The notes: generated by a model from the sequence alone, not told the origin. Counted from the stretch's first letter, positions 15,099 through 28,671 are shown. The stretch is DNA of 64,000 bases from Bog-473 sp963791995 (GCA_963791995.1 CAWBUQ010000016.1:59816-123815), one strand, 5' to 3'. A program made the numbers and translations.

Positions 15099-15929
15099 GT
15101 GCCCCCCGTTGAGCAGCCGCTACGCCGCACGACGACACACGGTCCGCACCGAGGCCATCCAGAAGATCGCTGGGCTCCGCGAAGCGTTGACTCGAGTCGT
15201 CCGCTCACGGGGTGGGATGCCGGCGGTGGTGGCTTCGGCGCGCCGCCTCTCGACACCCATTCCGATGGGCCGACCGACTCAACGGAGCCCGTTGCGGCGC
15301 GGCCCAAGACGCGGTGGACGTGGATGATCGGGCTGCTGACGTTCACCACCTTCGCCGTCGGCGGCGTCTTCGGTGCGCAAGCCGCGTTCTCGTCGCCGAA
15401 TGGCACCATGCAGTCGCATGGCACCGCTCACCTGGCACGGTTCGTCACACCGACTTCCGTCACGACCTCGACGACCACTTCGAGTACGACCACCACAACA
15501 ACGACCGCGCCCGCACCGGTTCAGGCCGCGCCACCAACGACTGCTCCGGCACCTCCCCCAGCGCCAGCTCCAGCACCGACGGCCGCCGTCGTGCCGGCGG
15601 CACCGCCTGCGGTACCGGCCTTCGGCCAGGCGACGGCGTGGGGGTGCCCGGCGGCCCTTGCGTACCTGCAGGCGTACGCAGCACCAGGCTTCGCCTTGTC
15701 ATGCCCCGGTTACGCCCTTGGCCACGAGGCAATGACGTGCGTGCACAGCACGCCGCAGTACCCGAACGCCTGTCCCAACGGTCCGACGATCGACATCTCC
15801 GACGCCTGCCCGCAGGCCTACATGAACGAGACGGCGAACTCGTGGTATCTGACCGGCCAGCTCGCCACCGAGCAGCAGAAGTACGGGGTGTCCTACGCCT
15901 CCATCGACCCCTTCGGAGCGTGCCCCTAA
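15099..15929 (+). CDS. membrane-anchored protein with Thr/Pro/Ala linker and Cys-rich extracellular domain
   Basis: A 276-residue protein starting at GTG 15099. A cytoplasmic Arg/Pro-rich segment of about 70 residues leads to one transmembrane helix (WMIGLLTFTTFAVGGVFGA), a long Thr- then Pro/Ala-rich linker and a C-terminal domain with six cysteines around ALGHEAMTC, CPNGPTIDISDAC and AYMNETANSWYL. That suggests a surface-exposed, disulfide-bonded domain. I recognise the domain only as a type seen in actinobacterial hypothetical proteins. Divergently transcribed from the glycosyltransferase, with about 200 bases between them. Confidence 0.72.
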   Translation: MPPVEQPLRRTTTHGPHRGHPEDRWAPRSVDSSRPLTGWDAGGGGFGAPPLDTHSDGPTDSTEPVAARPKTRWTWMIGLLTFTTFAVGGVFGAQAAFSSPNGTMQSHGTAHLARFVTPTSVTTSTTTSSTTTTTTTAPAPVQAAPPTTAPAPPPAPAPAPTAAVVPAAPPAVPAFGQATAWGCPAALAYLQAYAAPGFALSCPGYALGHEAMTCVHSTPQYPNACPNGPTIDISDACPQAYMNETANSWYLTGQLATEQQKYGVSYASIDPFGACP

Positions 15930-16053
15930 GGGTTCCGAAACAGCGGCTTCTTGAACTTCGGCCTCCATGGAGAGGTTTCTCCGGAGACCTTTGACCTCTC
16001 GAACCAGCAAGAGAGCGGCTTGCGAGATACAACCGTCCGAGACATCGCTCAGA

Positions 16054-17833
16054 TCACTCGGCCGGTAGGCGCCACCCCACGAGTGCAGCACGCAGACGCT
16101 TCAGAGGTGCCTTGGGAGTTCTGTCCATGCGCACCAAGCCGTTGGTCTCTTGAAACGTGTCGGTGAGTTGCGTCCAGCAGTATCCCGAAATCACCGGGCT
16201 GTACAAGACCGCTCGACAAATGTCGCAGACTTGCTCGAGCCACGATTCGATCGTGGGGGCATTGCCGTAGCCATAGGCGTCAGGTGCTTCCTCGGCGAGC
16301 ATGATGCCACCGCATTCCGACAGGACGATTGCCCGCGACTCGGCGTCGAACTCGTCAAGGGCCAACGTCCGTATTTCAGGGCCCAGGCCATCGAATAACT
16401 CGCCGACACTCTGAGCAGACGCGTACCGCGAGGTGAGCGCCGCCGCATCCTGCATGTAGTCGTGAATACCGATCACGTTTCCACCCCACGTCTCCCAGCC
16501 GTCGTTTGCGCTGATGAGACGGTGCGGGTCGAGTGCCATCGTCAGATTCGTGAGCCCTCGCAAGGCCGCACGGTGTTGCTCGTTGTGAGTGAGATCTGGA
16601 AACCCCCACGATTCATTGACTGGAACCCACGCGATGATCGACGGATGGTTGCAATCTCGAGAGATGACGCGCATCCACTCGGTCGTCAAGGCGACGACCG
16701 TACTGCGGCGAGAACTCGTGGGCACTGGGGAGTTCTTCCCAGACGAGAACCCCAAGTTCATCGCAGAAAGCAAGCCAGCGCGGATCCTCGATCTTCTGAT
16801 GTTTGCGAACACCATTGAGGCCCAGCTCCTTGACCAATTCGACATCTCGGCGCAGTGCCGCCACGTCGGGAGCAGTGAGTCCGCTGTCAGGCCAGTATCC
16901 CTGGTCAAGAGCCATCCGAAGGGTGAGCAGCTCACCATTCAGCCATATGCGTCCACGCTCAACCGCGACGGAGCGGATCCCCACATAGCTTTCGACCGCG
17001 TCGGTCTCACTTCCGGTGACGTACTCGATGGAGGCATCAATCAGAGTGGGCCGATCGGGGCTCCAGAGAAGGCCCGCCGGATCCTCTGTCGCGGCGGATT
17101 GCAGGTTGAATGTTCGGGCTACTTGGACGCTCTGGTCGCGCACGCCCTTCACAGCGATCTGGTCGTCGATCAATGGCCTCGTGCCCTGAAACAGCCGCAC
17201 TCGCATGAAATCCCCAGGGCGTGGATCTCCTTGAATTTCTGCTCTCAGTGATACGGACGGCCCATCGATATCTGATGTCCAGTCGAGCTGCGCGATGTAG
17301 GTCCTCGGAGTCCATTCCAGCCACACCGACTGCCAAATCCCAGTGGTGCGGCTGTACCAGATCTCGTGCGGCTTCGATGTCCAATCCTGCTTCCCGCGTG
17401 GAAGACCTTTCCTCCTCGGGAAGTCATCCGCCCGCACCACAATTTCGAGCTCATCTGCCTCAGACACAGCGTGACTGATGTCGACAGCAAATGGAGTGTG
17501 TCCTCCCTCGTGGGAGCCAACCATCTCCCCGTTGACCCAAACCCAGGACGCCCAATCGATCGCTCCGAAGTGAAGGATGACCCTCTTCTCAGATGGATGA
17601 TCGACCGGCGGCCGCCACATCCGGCGGTACCAACACCGGCTCAGATCTCCAGTGAACTTGACGCCACTGAGCACCGTTTCGGGACAGAAGGGCACCAGGA
17701 TGCGTGCGTCGAAGTCCACATCAGAGGGGTGCTGCCACCCGCTGTCGGGATCCACTGCAAAATCCCACGACCCGTCGAGGCTCTCCCACGTGGAGCGCCG
17801 AAGAAGGGGACGCGGAAATTGTTCGTCTCGCAT
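16054..17833 (-). CDS. glycoside hydrolase family 2 protein (beta-galactosidase/glucuronidase-like), frameshift near 16705
   Basis: Two overlapping frames together give about 592 residues with no signal peptide. The N-terminal part (from ATG 17833) has WESLDGSWDF and WVNGEMVGSHEGGHTPF, the GH2 sugar-binding domain, ending at VLVWEELPSAHEFSP. The other frame continues with STVVALTTEWM, WVPVNESWG (acid/base Glu) and LSECGG (nucleophile Glu) and stops at 16054. One extra base in CCGCAGT (near 16703-16708) explains the break. It may be an intact enzyme with a sequencing error or a recent pseudogene. Substrate cannot be told. Confidence 0.75.
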
Positions 17834-18308
17834 TCGGAGGTCCCATCGTGTTGGTGGATGTTTCCCCTAAGCTTGCCCGTGCCAGAAGGGAGCGGGTAAT
17901 GCCCCTGGTCACAGGCTCGAACCCTCAAGCAAGCTGGCCCGCTCTGGGCAGCGCGTCATGCAGGGTCTCGCATATCCACCTGCCCGGATCTTGGGTCTGG
18001 GTCTGCCGTGAAGGGCTGAACGTGAGCGTCTTCGCGCCATGGGCAAGGGCGGGGAGATTCGCCGACCGCATCCTGGACGCGGGAGGCCGATAACGACGCC
18101 GGCCTTTTGGCCGAATGAACCCAGAACTTTTCCAATTCGGCAGCACACGCCTAGCCATCGGGCGGCTGATTGAAACCATGGTTGGATTCTCCGGGACGGG
18201 GTAAAGACAACCAAAGCGCAACGGAAGCCATAGAGGCGTGTCTACAAGGATCGCTCCCGCCGCGCGGATGACCGGCAACTACTGCCGTAAAGGATGGTAT
18301 GAGACGCC
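17834..18308. other. intergenic region, 475 bases
   Basis: I see no convincing gene. A short tRNA-like 3' piece, CCTGGTCAC followed by AGGCTCGAACCCT (about 17899-17920), resembles a variable loop and T-arm but has no partner arms. The right end should hold the promoters of the two divergent genes; I could not pick a clear -35/-10 pair. Confidence 0.4.
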
Positions 18309-18938
18309 ATGTGGCGAGGTGTCTACGCGCCAGTCTCGGCGCTACTTCTCGTGGTCACTTTGGGCACATTCGGGGTTCCCGCCGGTGCCAAAAGCGCCCA
18401 GAGCGATCTTCAGGCGAAGGCGCTGTCCATTTCCGATATGCCGAGCGGGTGGACCAAGGACAGGTCGCCCCAAGCTGCCAACCTTTCGAGTCTCGGGGGC
18501 TGCCTCAAGGAATTGGCCGACCCCAAGAAGCCCGCTGGCCTTTTCCAGGTGGCTGTGGCATTCGGCCTTCATTCCCTGCCCGCACTCGAGGAGGTTCTCG
18601 ACACAGGCAAGACGGCGCAAACCCGCTACGACAAGTCCATTGAGGTACTGAGCAACTGCACCACGGTGCGCATCACGAGGAACGGAAAGACGTTCACTTG
18701 CTCAGTGGACGCGATGACCTTTCCAGCGATTGCCGATTCGTCCTCGGCGTACAGCATTTCCCTCACGGCCGAGGGTGTCTCCATCGACATCGACATCATC
18801 TACTTCCGTCTTGGAAACATTTACGGCAGCTTGAGCTACGAGAACTTCTCACCCGCCGAGGGCACGGTCGAAGACTTCGTCGATGAGGCCGTGAGCAAGG
18901 TTGAAGGCAGCCCCATCAAGACAGCGGTGAGCAGTTGA
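18309..18938 (+). CDS. exported hypothetical protein
   Basis: A 209-residue protein from ATG 18309 with a signal peptide (VSALLLVVTLGTFGVPAGA, cleavage near residue 27). The mature part resembles the soluble sensor-like domains of actinobacterial lipoproteins: LSISDMPSGWTKD near the start and alternating beta segments (VRITRNGKTFTCSVDAM, YSISLTAEGVSIDIDIIYFR), with three cysteines. There is no lipobox cysteine. It stands alone, is somewhat richer in A and T than its neighbours, and I cannot assign a function. Confidence 0.7.
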   Translation: MWRGVYAPVSALLLVVTLGTFGVPAGAKSAQSDLQAKALSISDMPSGWTKDRSPQAANLSSLGGCLKELADPKKPAGLFQVAVAFGLHSLPALEEVLDTGKTAQTRYDKSIEVLSNCTTVRITRNGKTFTCSVDAMTFPAIADSSSAYSISLTAEGVSIDIDIIYFRLGNIYGSLSYENFSPAEGTVEDFVDEAVSKVEGSPIKTAVSS

Positions 18939-19089
18939 GTCGGCCGAGGGCGAAGACGCGAGTTAGCCGGCACGATCCCTCTTCAGACTGACAACGTCTG
19001 CCACAAACGGACGCATTCACTGGCACTGGACCCGCGCAGCTGGAAGACAATCTTGGTTGAGCGCTGGCAGTCCGGGACCGCGTCGAAGC

Positions 19090-19416
19090 TCAGGCCTCTG
19101 GAGGCTCCTCGACAGCGCCCGGGGGCAAGGTGCCGGTGGCGGCCTCCCAGCCGATAGCGGCGAGGCGGGCAGTCATCACCTTGGTGATGCCGAGGCCGAT
19201 GCCCGCTGCGGCAGCCCACAGCAGTGCGTCGGGCCACGAGAATCGAGCGTCGGTGAGGTCAAACGGCGTAGCCGGGGCAGTGTCCTTACTGACGGCCTTA
19301 TACGTGGCCCGGATGAGTTTCCGAGCGAGCAGCCCACCCAACATGCCGGTGACCACCGAGACAACTTTCCACGCCCGCTCACGGCCGGCCGTGTCGGGCG
19401 CTTGATGAACGGTCAC
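19090..19416 (-). CDS. DUF4235-like small membrane protein
   Basis: A 108-residue protein with two predicted helices: VVSVVTGMLGGLLARKLI near residues 18-35 and DALLWAAAAGIGLGITKVM near residues 63-81. The layout (helix with GG, then ATYKAVSK, then a second helix and TARLAAIGW) matches DUF4235, a short actinobacterial membrane family of unknown role. It stands alone, facing tRNA-Asn. Confidence 0.75.
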   Translation of the reverse strand: MTVHQAPDTAGRERAWKVVSVVTGMLGGLLARKLIRATYKAVSKDTAPATPFDLTDARFSWPDALLWAAAAGIGLGITKVMTARLAAIGWEAATGTLPPGAVEEPPEA

Positions 19417-19824
19417 CCCAGCAATCTACTAACCGCCTGGGATTGATGCCCACGCTCGGAGTCGGCGTCTGGAAACCGATTCCATAGCCCGAGCGGCGGT
19501 CGGGTGCAGCGGGGCTCGTCTTCGCGTCGTCAGGGATGTTGGGCACCGCAGGCTGAGAGCTCCCCTTCGCCCTTCGCCCATTTCCGCGCCCGGCTCCGTA
19601 GACGCTCCCGTGAGTCCGTCGACATCGACAATCCGTTGCCGACTGCACGGGAGGACTCCAGCCAATGAATGAGCATCCATCTGAAGAGGCGAGCCGAGAT
19701 GCCGGTTACCGATGCGGACCGCCGCTTCAGGTTCCGATGGCCCAGGGAATGCCGGCAGCTCTCAGATGGAAACGGCGGGGTCATCGGGCTACTACCGCCG
19801 GTGAGAGCGAAAACACGAAGAAAG
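19417..19824. other. intergenic region, about 400 bases
   Basis: Short open frames exist on both strands but none has a ribosome site or recognisable sequence. No repeat or RNA gene is seen before tRNA-Asn. Confidence 0.4.
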
Positions 19825-19896
<72 letters not shown>

Positions 19897-20080
19897 ATGT
19901 GAAGCAAAGGGTCCAAGAACAGCCCCCGAACGTTAGCAGCGAGCCAATGGGCTGACGGCTCCCGAAGCGCCTCAGAGAACGCCCCTGAGGAGGGCTCTTG
20001 GAGACGGCGGCCCGCCCGTCTGGCGCTTCCAGCCGGCGCAGACCGGGCAGACCGAAGCGTCATTCCCGTAACCTTCGACC

Positions 20081-21563
20081 ATGACGATCAACACCGCCGT
20101 ACCCATCCGCCACGCCGACCGCTTCTTCATCGGCGGGAAGTGGGTCGAGCCCTCGTCCTCCGACGTCATCGAGGTCATCGACTCGTCGACCGAGGAGCCC
20201 TACTTCAGCGTCGCCGAGGCCCGCGAGGCCGACATGGCCCGGGCGGTCGACGCCGCCCGCGAGGCCTTCGACCGCGGGCCGTGGCCCAGGATGACGCACG
20301 CCGAGCGGGCCGAGTACCTGCGGGCGATCGGCGAGGGCCTGCGGGGCAAGGCCGACGAGGTCGGCCAGCTGTGGCCCCGCGAGTCCGGCGCACTGCACCT
20401 CATCGCCCAGCACACCGCCCCCGGCATGGCCGGCGTCTTCGACTTCTACGCCGGCCTGGCCGACACCTTCCCCTTCGAGGAGCGGGCGCAGCCGACCATG
20501 GGCGGCGAGTTCGGCCTGCTGGTCCGCGAGCCGGTCGGCGTGGTCGGGGCGATCATCCCGTGGAACGCACCGCTCGGCCTCATCTCCTACAAGATCGCCC
20601 CCGCCCTGCTCGCCGGATGCACGGTCGTCCTCAAGTCCTCGCCGGAGGCTCCCGGCGCCGCCTACCTCTTCGCCGAGATCGCCGAGGACATCGGCTTGCC
20701 GCCGGGCGTGCTCAACGTCGTGACGGCGGACCGCGAGGTCTCCGAGCTCCTGGTGCGCAACCCCGGCGTCGACAAGATCACCTTCACCGGCTCCACCGCG
20801 GCCGGCCGTCGCATCGCCTCGCTCTGCGGTGAGCGGATCGCCCGCTGCACGCTCGAGCTCGGCGGCAAGTCGGCCGCGGTGATCCTCGACGACATGGACC
20901 TGCAGGCAGGCCGCCAGCGCCATCTCGGGCGCCGAGTGCTTCCTCTCGGGGCAGGTCTGCTCCTCGCTGACCCGGCTCATCGTCAGCCGCTCCCGCCACG
21001 ACGAGTTCGTCGAGGCGCTGGCCGGCACCTTCTCCCAGGTCAAGGTCGGCGACCCCTTCGACGCGCAGACCCAGATGGGGCCCGCTCGCCATGGACCGCC
21101 AGCGCGACCGGGTCGAGGGCTACATCGCCAAGGGTGTGGCCGAGGGAGCGAAGCTGGCGACGGGCGGTGGCCGCCCCAAGGACCTCGAGCGTGGCTACTA
21201 CATCGAGCCGACCGTCTTCGGCAACGTCGACAACCACTCGACCATCGCCCAAGAGGAGATCTTCGGTCCGGTCCTCAGCGTGATTCCCGGCCGACGACGA
21301 GGAGCACGCCGTCGACCCTCGCCAACGACACGATCTACGGCCTCAACGCCTCGGTCTTCACCAACGACGTCGACCGGGCGCGCCAGGTCGCCGGCCAGCT
21401 GCGCTCGGGCACCGTCGGCCACAACGCCTTCCGCACCGACTTCGGCATGGCGTTCGGCGGCTTCAAGCAGTCGGGCATCGGCCGAGAGGGTGGGACCGAG
21501 GGTCTGCTGCCGTTCCTCGAGACCAAGACCGTGATCCTCAACGGCGAGCCCAGCGGCTCCTAG
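20081..21563 (+). CDS. aldehyde dehydrogenase (several frameshifts)
   Basis: About 493 residues once frames are joined. ATG 20081 starts FFIGGKWVEPSS; NAPLGLISYKIAPALLAG holds the NAD-binding Lys region, FTGSTAAGRR the Rossmann glycine loop and LELGGKSAAVI the general-base Glu. The catalytic Cys lies in SGQVCSS in a second frame near 20960. The frame changes near 20905, 21085, 21290 and 21312, each one base, and ends with GGFKQSGIGREGG and TAG 21563. The enzyme would oxidise an aldehyde to its acid with NAD(P)+. Four indels in 400 bases could mean a pseudogene, but the same error pattern occurs in essential neighbours. Substrate is not determinable. Confidence 0.8.
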
Positions 21564-21597
21564 AGAGCGCCGCCAGCCCCGGCGGCACGTCCGCGGA

Positions 21598-23040
21598 CTA
21601 GGACTCTTCGAGGTAGTCCCGCAGTAGGTGCGCGGCGTCGGGGCGGCGCAGCTTGGCCAGGGTCTTGGACTCGATCTGGCGCACCCGCTCGCGGGTGACG
21701 CCGAACTCCTTGCCCACTTCTTCGAGGGTGCGGATCTTGCCGTCGTCGAGCCCGAAGCGCAGACGGACGACGTCCTGCTCGCGCTCGGAGAGGTGACCGA
21801 GCGCCTCGCGCACCGCGGCGTCGAGCAGTGAGCGCGTCGCCGCGTCGTCGGGCACGACCGCGCCGCGGTCCTCGATCAGATCGGACAGGTTGAAATCGTC
21901 CTCGTCGCCGACCGGCTGCTCGAGCGACACCGTGTCCTGGTTGATGCGCAGGATCTCGCGCACCCGTTCGATCGGCAGTTCGACGCGCAGCGCGACCTCT
22001 TCGATCGTCGGCTCGCGCCCGAGCTCTTGGAGGAGCTGACGCTGCGCCCACACGACCTTGTTGATGGTCTCGACCATGTGCACGGGGATCCGGATGGTGC
22101 GCGCCTGGTCGGCGATGGCCCGCGTGATGGCCTGACGGATCCACCACGTCGCGTAGGTCGAGAACTTGAAGCCCTTGGTGTGGTCGAACTTGTCGACCGC
22201 GCGCATCAGGCCGAGGTTCCCCTCCTGAATCAGGTCGAGGAACGCCAGCCCGCGGTTGCGGTAGCGCTTGGCGATCGAGACCACGAGGCGGAGGTTGGCC
22301 TCGATCAGCTCGTCCTTGGCCTTGAGGCCCTTGCGCATGAGGCGCCGGTTGCGCGTCTGCTCCTCGGGGCTGAGGAGGTCCGAGGCCGGTCCGCCCTCTT
22401 CCTCGGCCAGCTCGTGGGCGGCCAGCCGGCCCGCGGCGAGGTTCCCCGCCTCGATCGTCTGGGCGATCTCCACCTCGAGCTCGGCGTTGAGCAAGCGGGA
22501 CCCGGCCGATCTCCTTGAGATAGGTGTGGACGGGGTCCTCTGCGCTGCCCCCGGACTCGCTCGAACTGGCCCGCCGGCCGCTGGCGTCGCGCCGGGCGGG
22601 CGCCCGGGCGCTCCCGTTGGTGCTGCCGTTCGTTCGATTGCCCGCGCGTGCTCGAGGGTTCCTTGTGCGGCACCACCTCGACGATCGGGATCCTCTTCTT
22701 CGTCTTCGACGAGCGCGACACCTTCAGCCGTCACGCAGTCGATCAGCGCGGTGAGGACCTCGGGCGTGAGCTCGACGGTGTGGAGCGCCTCGATCAGCTC
22801 CGCCTGCGTCAGCTGTCCTTTGACGCGCCCGGCCGCGAGCACCGCTTCGAACTCGAGCTGCGAGATGCCGGGTGGCAGCGCGCCGAGACCGATCGGCGTC
22901 ACCGACGCGTCAGTCGACGGCACACCACCGGGAGCAAACGCAGACGAGGGTGACGTGCGCGCATCGGTCGGCGACACATCAGACGCGGGACGCGCATCCA
23001 GATTCTCGTCGTCGATCACGCTTGCCGTCTCTTCGCTCAC
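21598..23040 (-). CDS. rpoD: RNA polymerase primary sigma factor (frameshifts near 22494 and in 22520-22680)
   Basis: The principal sigma factor directing RNA polymerase to housekeeping promoters, about 480 residues. Region 1.2 (DPVHTYLKEIGRVP), region 2 (AIKRYRNRGLAFLDLIQEGN with FSTYATWWIRQAITRAIADQ), region 3 and region 4 (VTRERVRQIESKTLAKLR) are all present, ending EES. Region 1.2 sits in a different frame from the rest: an extra A at 22493-22494 splits VPL-LNAE, and a second change lies in the linker. The N-terminus (GTG 23040, SEETASVIDDEN) includes a region-1.1-like helix set ending in an acidic EDEEEDPD. Its start overlaps the dnaG stop, as in the macromolecular synthesis operon. Confidence 0.9.
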   Translation of the reverse strand: MSEETASVIDDENLDARPASDVSPTDARTSPSSAFAPGGVPSTDASVTPIGLGALPPGISQLEFEAVLAAGRVKGQLTQAELIEALHTVELTPEVLTALIDCVTAEGVALVEDEEEDPDRRGGAAQGTLEHARAIERTAAPTGAPGRPPGATPAAGGPVRASPGAAQRTPSTPISRRSAGSRLLNAELEVEIAQTIEAGNLAAGRLAAHELAEEEGGPASDLLSPEEQTRNRRLMRKGLKAKDELIEANLRLVVSIAKRYRNRGLAFLDLIQEGNLGLMRAVDKFDHTKGFKFSTYATWWIRQAITRAIADQARTIRIPVHMVETINKVVWAQRQLLQELGREPTIEEVALRVELPIERVREILRINQDTVSLEQPVGDEDDFNLSDLIEDRGAVVPDDAATRSLLDAAVREALGHLSEREQDVVRLRFGLDDGKIRTLEEVGKEFGVTRERVRQIESKTLAKLRRPDAAHLLRDYLEES

Positions 23041-24962
23041 TCTCGCACGTCCAACTCGGTCTCCCCTCGATCCCTGCTGACTAACCAAGCTACCAACCGA
23101 TCGGCCGCGTCGTGTCCGGCGTCGGATTCGTCGAGTTGGTCCAGCCAGAGGCGCACTTGTGCGGTCTCGTGCCGCGCGTGGACTGCCACGTGTCGGCGCC
23201 GGCCCGCGACTCCGACCTCGATCTCGGTCATGGCGCGACGGGCCGCCCCGCGCAACAGCACGGCAACCACCGAGTCCACCGGGTCCCCCAAATTCGGGGT
23301 CGCCCGACATCGGCTCTTCGACTATGACGCGTCGCAACAGGCTGGCCACCTCCGGTGACGCGGACTCCACCGCTTCGTGCACGCTGTCACTCTCCAGCAG
23401 CGCCGCAAACGCCTGGCGTTGCAGCGCATCGGCGAAGAGCACGACATGCACTCGATCTGCTACTTCTTCGGGCCGGTGCACCGCCAGCTTGAGCGCCTCG
23501 AGCCCAGGCCCAGGTCGCAGGGCTGCAGCCTGGGCCATTCCCGCTGCCGAGTCGTCGGGGCCGTAGCTGTCGCCGTCGTCCTCGGGGTACTCCGACGGCG
23601 GTGGTTCGTCGCCGCGCGAGGACCGCTTGCGGCGTCCCGGTGCGCTCTCGACGGGAGGGTGCGCGCGGAGATACTCGAGTCGCTCGCGCAGCTTCGCCGC
23701 GTCGACCCGGCAGCGATCGGCCAGCTGCATGACGTACTGGTCGCGCACCAGATCGTCGGGGTGCTCGGCAACCGCGGTGAGCGCGGCCTCGGCCGCCCGG
23801 GCCCGCCCCTCGGCCGTCGTGAGGTTGCCGGTCCCGAGCATGCGGTCGACGCGGAACTGGAGGAAGGGCCGGGCCTCGCGGATCGCCGTGGCCAGCGCGC
23901 CGGGGTCGCGTCCGGGCCAGGTCACCGGGGTCGCTCCCGCCGGGCAGGTCCGCCACCACGACGTCGACCTCGTGCTTGCGCTCCCACTCGTAGACGCGCG
24001 ACGTCGCGCTCTGGCCGGCCGCGTCGGCGTCGTAGGCGAGCACGATGCGCTTGGCGAAGTTGCGCAACAGCGTGAAGTGCTCCTCGGCCAGCGCGGTCCC
24101 GCACGTCGCCACCGCCCACGGCGCGCCGGCCTGGAAGCACCCGATGACGTCGGTGTAGCCCTCGCACACGACGACCTCGCCCTGCGCGATGATGCCGCTG
24201 CTTGGCCCAGTTGAGCGCGTAGAGCGTGCGCCGCTTCGAGTAGATCGGCGACTCCTGTGAGTTCTTGTACTTCGGCTCCGGCCGCTCCGGCGGTGCCGCC
24301 CCGGGTCGCGCCGGGAGGATGCGCCCGCCCAACGCGACGGGTCGTCCCGACGGATCGCAGATGGGGAACAGGATGCGCCCGCGGAAGAAGTCCTGTTGCC
24401 GGCCGCGCCGGTTGACGAAGCCGAGCCCGGAGTCCGAGAGCACCTTTTCGGGCAATTTCAGGGCTTTGGCCAAGGCGTCCCAGTCGTCGGGAGCCCAGCC
24501 GAGACGGAACTGGCGCACCACGGCGCCGTCGTAGCCACGCGAGCGCAGGTAGTCGCGCGCCGGGCCGGCGTCGGGCGCGGAGAGCAGGCGGTCGTGGTAC
24601 CACGTCACGGCGCGCTCCATGGCGTCGAGCAGTTCGGAACGCCGCTTGTGGTCGCGCCCCATCTCGGCGTCTTCGTGCAGCGTGATCCCCGCCCGGTCGG
24701 CGAGGAAGCGCACCGCGTCGACGAAGTCGAGGTGGTCCATGGCGCGCACGAAGCTGATGGCGTCGCCCGAGGCGTGGCAGCCGAAGCAGTAGTAGAAGCC
24801 CTCTTCCGCATTGACACTGAAGGAGGGCGTCTTCTCGGTGTGGAAGGGACACAGGCCGCTCCAGCGCCGACCCACCTTCTTCAGTGCGGCGTGCTCGCTG
24901 ATCAGGCCGACGATGTCGGTGGCCGCCCGGACCTGCGCGACCTCCTCGTCCGGTATCCCCAC
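23037..24962 (-). CDS. dnaG: DNA primase (three frameshifts)
   Basis: DnaG makes the RNA primers for replication. The zinc-binding domain is complete (CPFHTEKTPSF, then YYCFGCHASGD), followed by the RNA polymerase core and TOPRIM motifs CEGYTDVIGCFQAG and AYDADAAGQ. GTG 24962 (GIPDEEVAQVRAATDI) is the likely start. The frame changes near 24200 (after LNWAKQ), 23930 (in DLPGG) and 23290 (after GDPEFG). The C-terminal helicase-binding domain continues to LDVRE and a TGA overlapping the rpoD start. The breaks all fall inside domains that should be intact in a living cell, so I read them as sequence errors. Confidence 0.9.
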
Positions 24963-25017
24963 ACCCCGACGGTACCGCGGCGTTGTCGCCGGCCCGGCCG
25001 GCACCTACGTTCTGGCG

Positions 25018-25248
25018 ATGGCTGTCACCATCTACGGCGTCTGCGCCCTGACCTTCATGATGGGCATGTACGCCCTCGAGGCGCGCGGCCGGGCGTTCAT
25101 CTTGGCCTTCGCGCTCGGGTGCGCCCTGTCGAGCTCCTACGGCTTCTTGTCCGGGGCCTGGCCTTTCGGCGTGGTCGAGGCCGTCTGGACCCTCATCGCG
25201 CTCCGGCGCTACGTCCTCGCCGGACGCCCGCAACAGTCGGCGCCCTGA
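25018..25248 (+). CDS. small membrane protein (CBU_0592-like)
   Basis: A 76-residue protein from ATG 25018, antisense-oriented beside dnaG. Two or three helices are visible: VTIYGVCALTFMMGMYALE, AFILAFALGCALSSSYGF and PFGVVEAVWTLIALRRY. The block LSGAWPFGVVEAVWTLIALRR is typical of the CBU_0592 family of small membrane proteins, whose function is not known to me. Divergent from dnaG with 55 bases between starts. Confidence 0.7.
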   Translation: MAVTIYGVCALTFMMGMYALEARGRAFILAFALGCALSSSYGFLSGAWPFGVVEAVWTLIALRRYVLAGRPQQSAP

Positions 25249-25283
25249 GTGCCCGGAGTGCGGAGTGCCCTGAGGCTTCTGGT

Positions 25284-25331
25284 CGGGACCGGGTGCGGAT
25301 GCCGGGACCGGGTGCGGATGCCGGGACCGGG
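25284..25331. repeat. tandem repeat, 19-base unit, about 2.5 copies
   Basis: CGGGACCGGGTGCGGATGC occurs at 25284-25302 and 25303-25321 and again partially to 25331, in the 112-base gap between the small membrane gene and the convergent ppdK gene. Confidence 0.85.
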
Positions 25332-25360
25332 GTCTCCTCCCCGAGCTCCCCGCTCCCCCG

Positions 25361-28040
<2,680 letters not shown>

Positions 28041-28127
28041 CGGGCCTCCTTGCCCTGGACGGCCGGCCGCGCGTGGTCGCGGCACTGCGCTCATCACCCG
28101 TCCCGACCTGGGACGAGCCAAGCCAGC

Positions 28128-28661
28128 CTACTTTCCCTGCGGCTTTCCCTCGGGCGGCTCATCCCCGGTTTTCGACGGGTCGGCGCCCCTGTCCCACTCG
28201 TCACCGATGCCGCGCACCTGGTGCTGGAAGACCTCCTTGGCCTGGCGCATGTAGTCACGCACGATCGCCAGCTCCTCGAGCGCGAAGCGCTGCGAGACCC
28301 GGCGCATCTCGTCTGCAACAGGGCGCTGCAGATCGGAGAGCCTGTCCTGCGCCTCGGGCACGATCTCGACCCACACCCGGCGGCGGTCCTCGGTGTCGCG
28401 CCGCCGGGTCACCATGCCCGCCGCCTCGAGCCGGTCCAGAATGAAGGTCACCGCGCCGGTGGTCAGGGCCGCCTCCTCGGCGAGGTGGCCCGCGGTGATC
28501 GGCCCCAGTCGGCCAATAAGGTCGAGACAGCGCATGTCGGTCCGACTCAGCTTCAGCGTCTTGGCCAGGCCACCCTCGAACTCGCTCGCCGCGCCCAGGT
28601 ACCCCATGATCTCGCTGCGCAGCTGCTGGCCCAGCTCCGACCGCGACCATTGTCTTGACAC
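28128..28661 (-). CDS. MarR family transcriptional regulator
   Basis: A winged-helix repressor of 177 residues from GTG 28661 (SRQWSRSELGQQLRSEI). The DNA-binding part shows ITAGHLAEEAALTTGAVTFILDRLEAAGMVTRRRDTEDRRRVWV, that is helix-turn-helix followed by the beta-wing arginines. The tail is acidic and Pro-rich. It is divergent from the DrrAB-type exporter with a palindrome between them, so it most likely represses both until it binds a ligand. A longer upstream start is possible but would run through the palindrome. Confidence 0.87.
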   Translation of the reverse strand: MSRQWSRSELGQQLRSEIMGYLGAASEFEGGLAKTLKLSRTDMRCLDLIGRLGPITAGHLAEEAALTTGAVTFILDRLEAAGMVTRRRDTEDRRRVWVEIVPEAQDRLSDLQRPVADEMRRVSQRFALEELAIVRDYMRQAKEVFQHQVRGIGDEWDRGADPSKTGDEPPEGKPQGK

Positions 28662-28671
28662 GTAAATAACT

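Noticed and set aside
17893..17925. tRNA gene or attachment-site fragment (CCTGGTCAC and a T-arm-like piece)
   Set aside because: No anticodon or acceptor arms are nearby, and no matching tRNA or direct repeat was found in the window.
23037..23291. Separate 84-residue gene upstream of rpoD
   Set aside because: Its sequence continues the DnaG C-terminal domain after a one-base shift near 23290, so it is part of dnaG.
25284..25331. CRISPR-like repeat
   Set aside because: The 19-base units are directly adjacent with no spacers; it is a simple tandem repeat.
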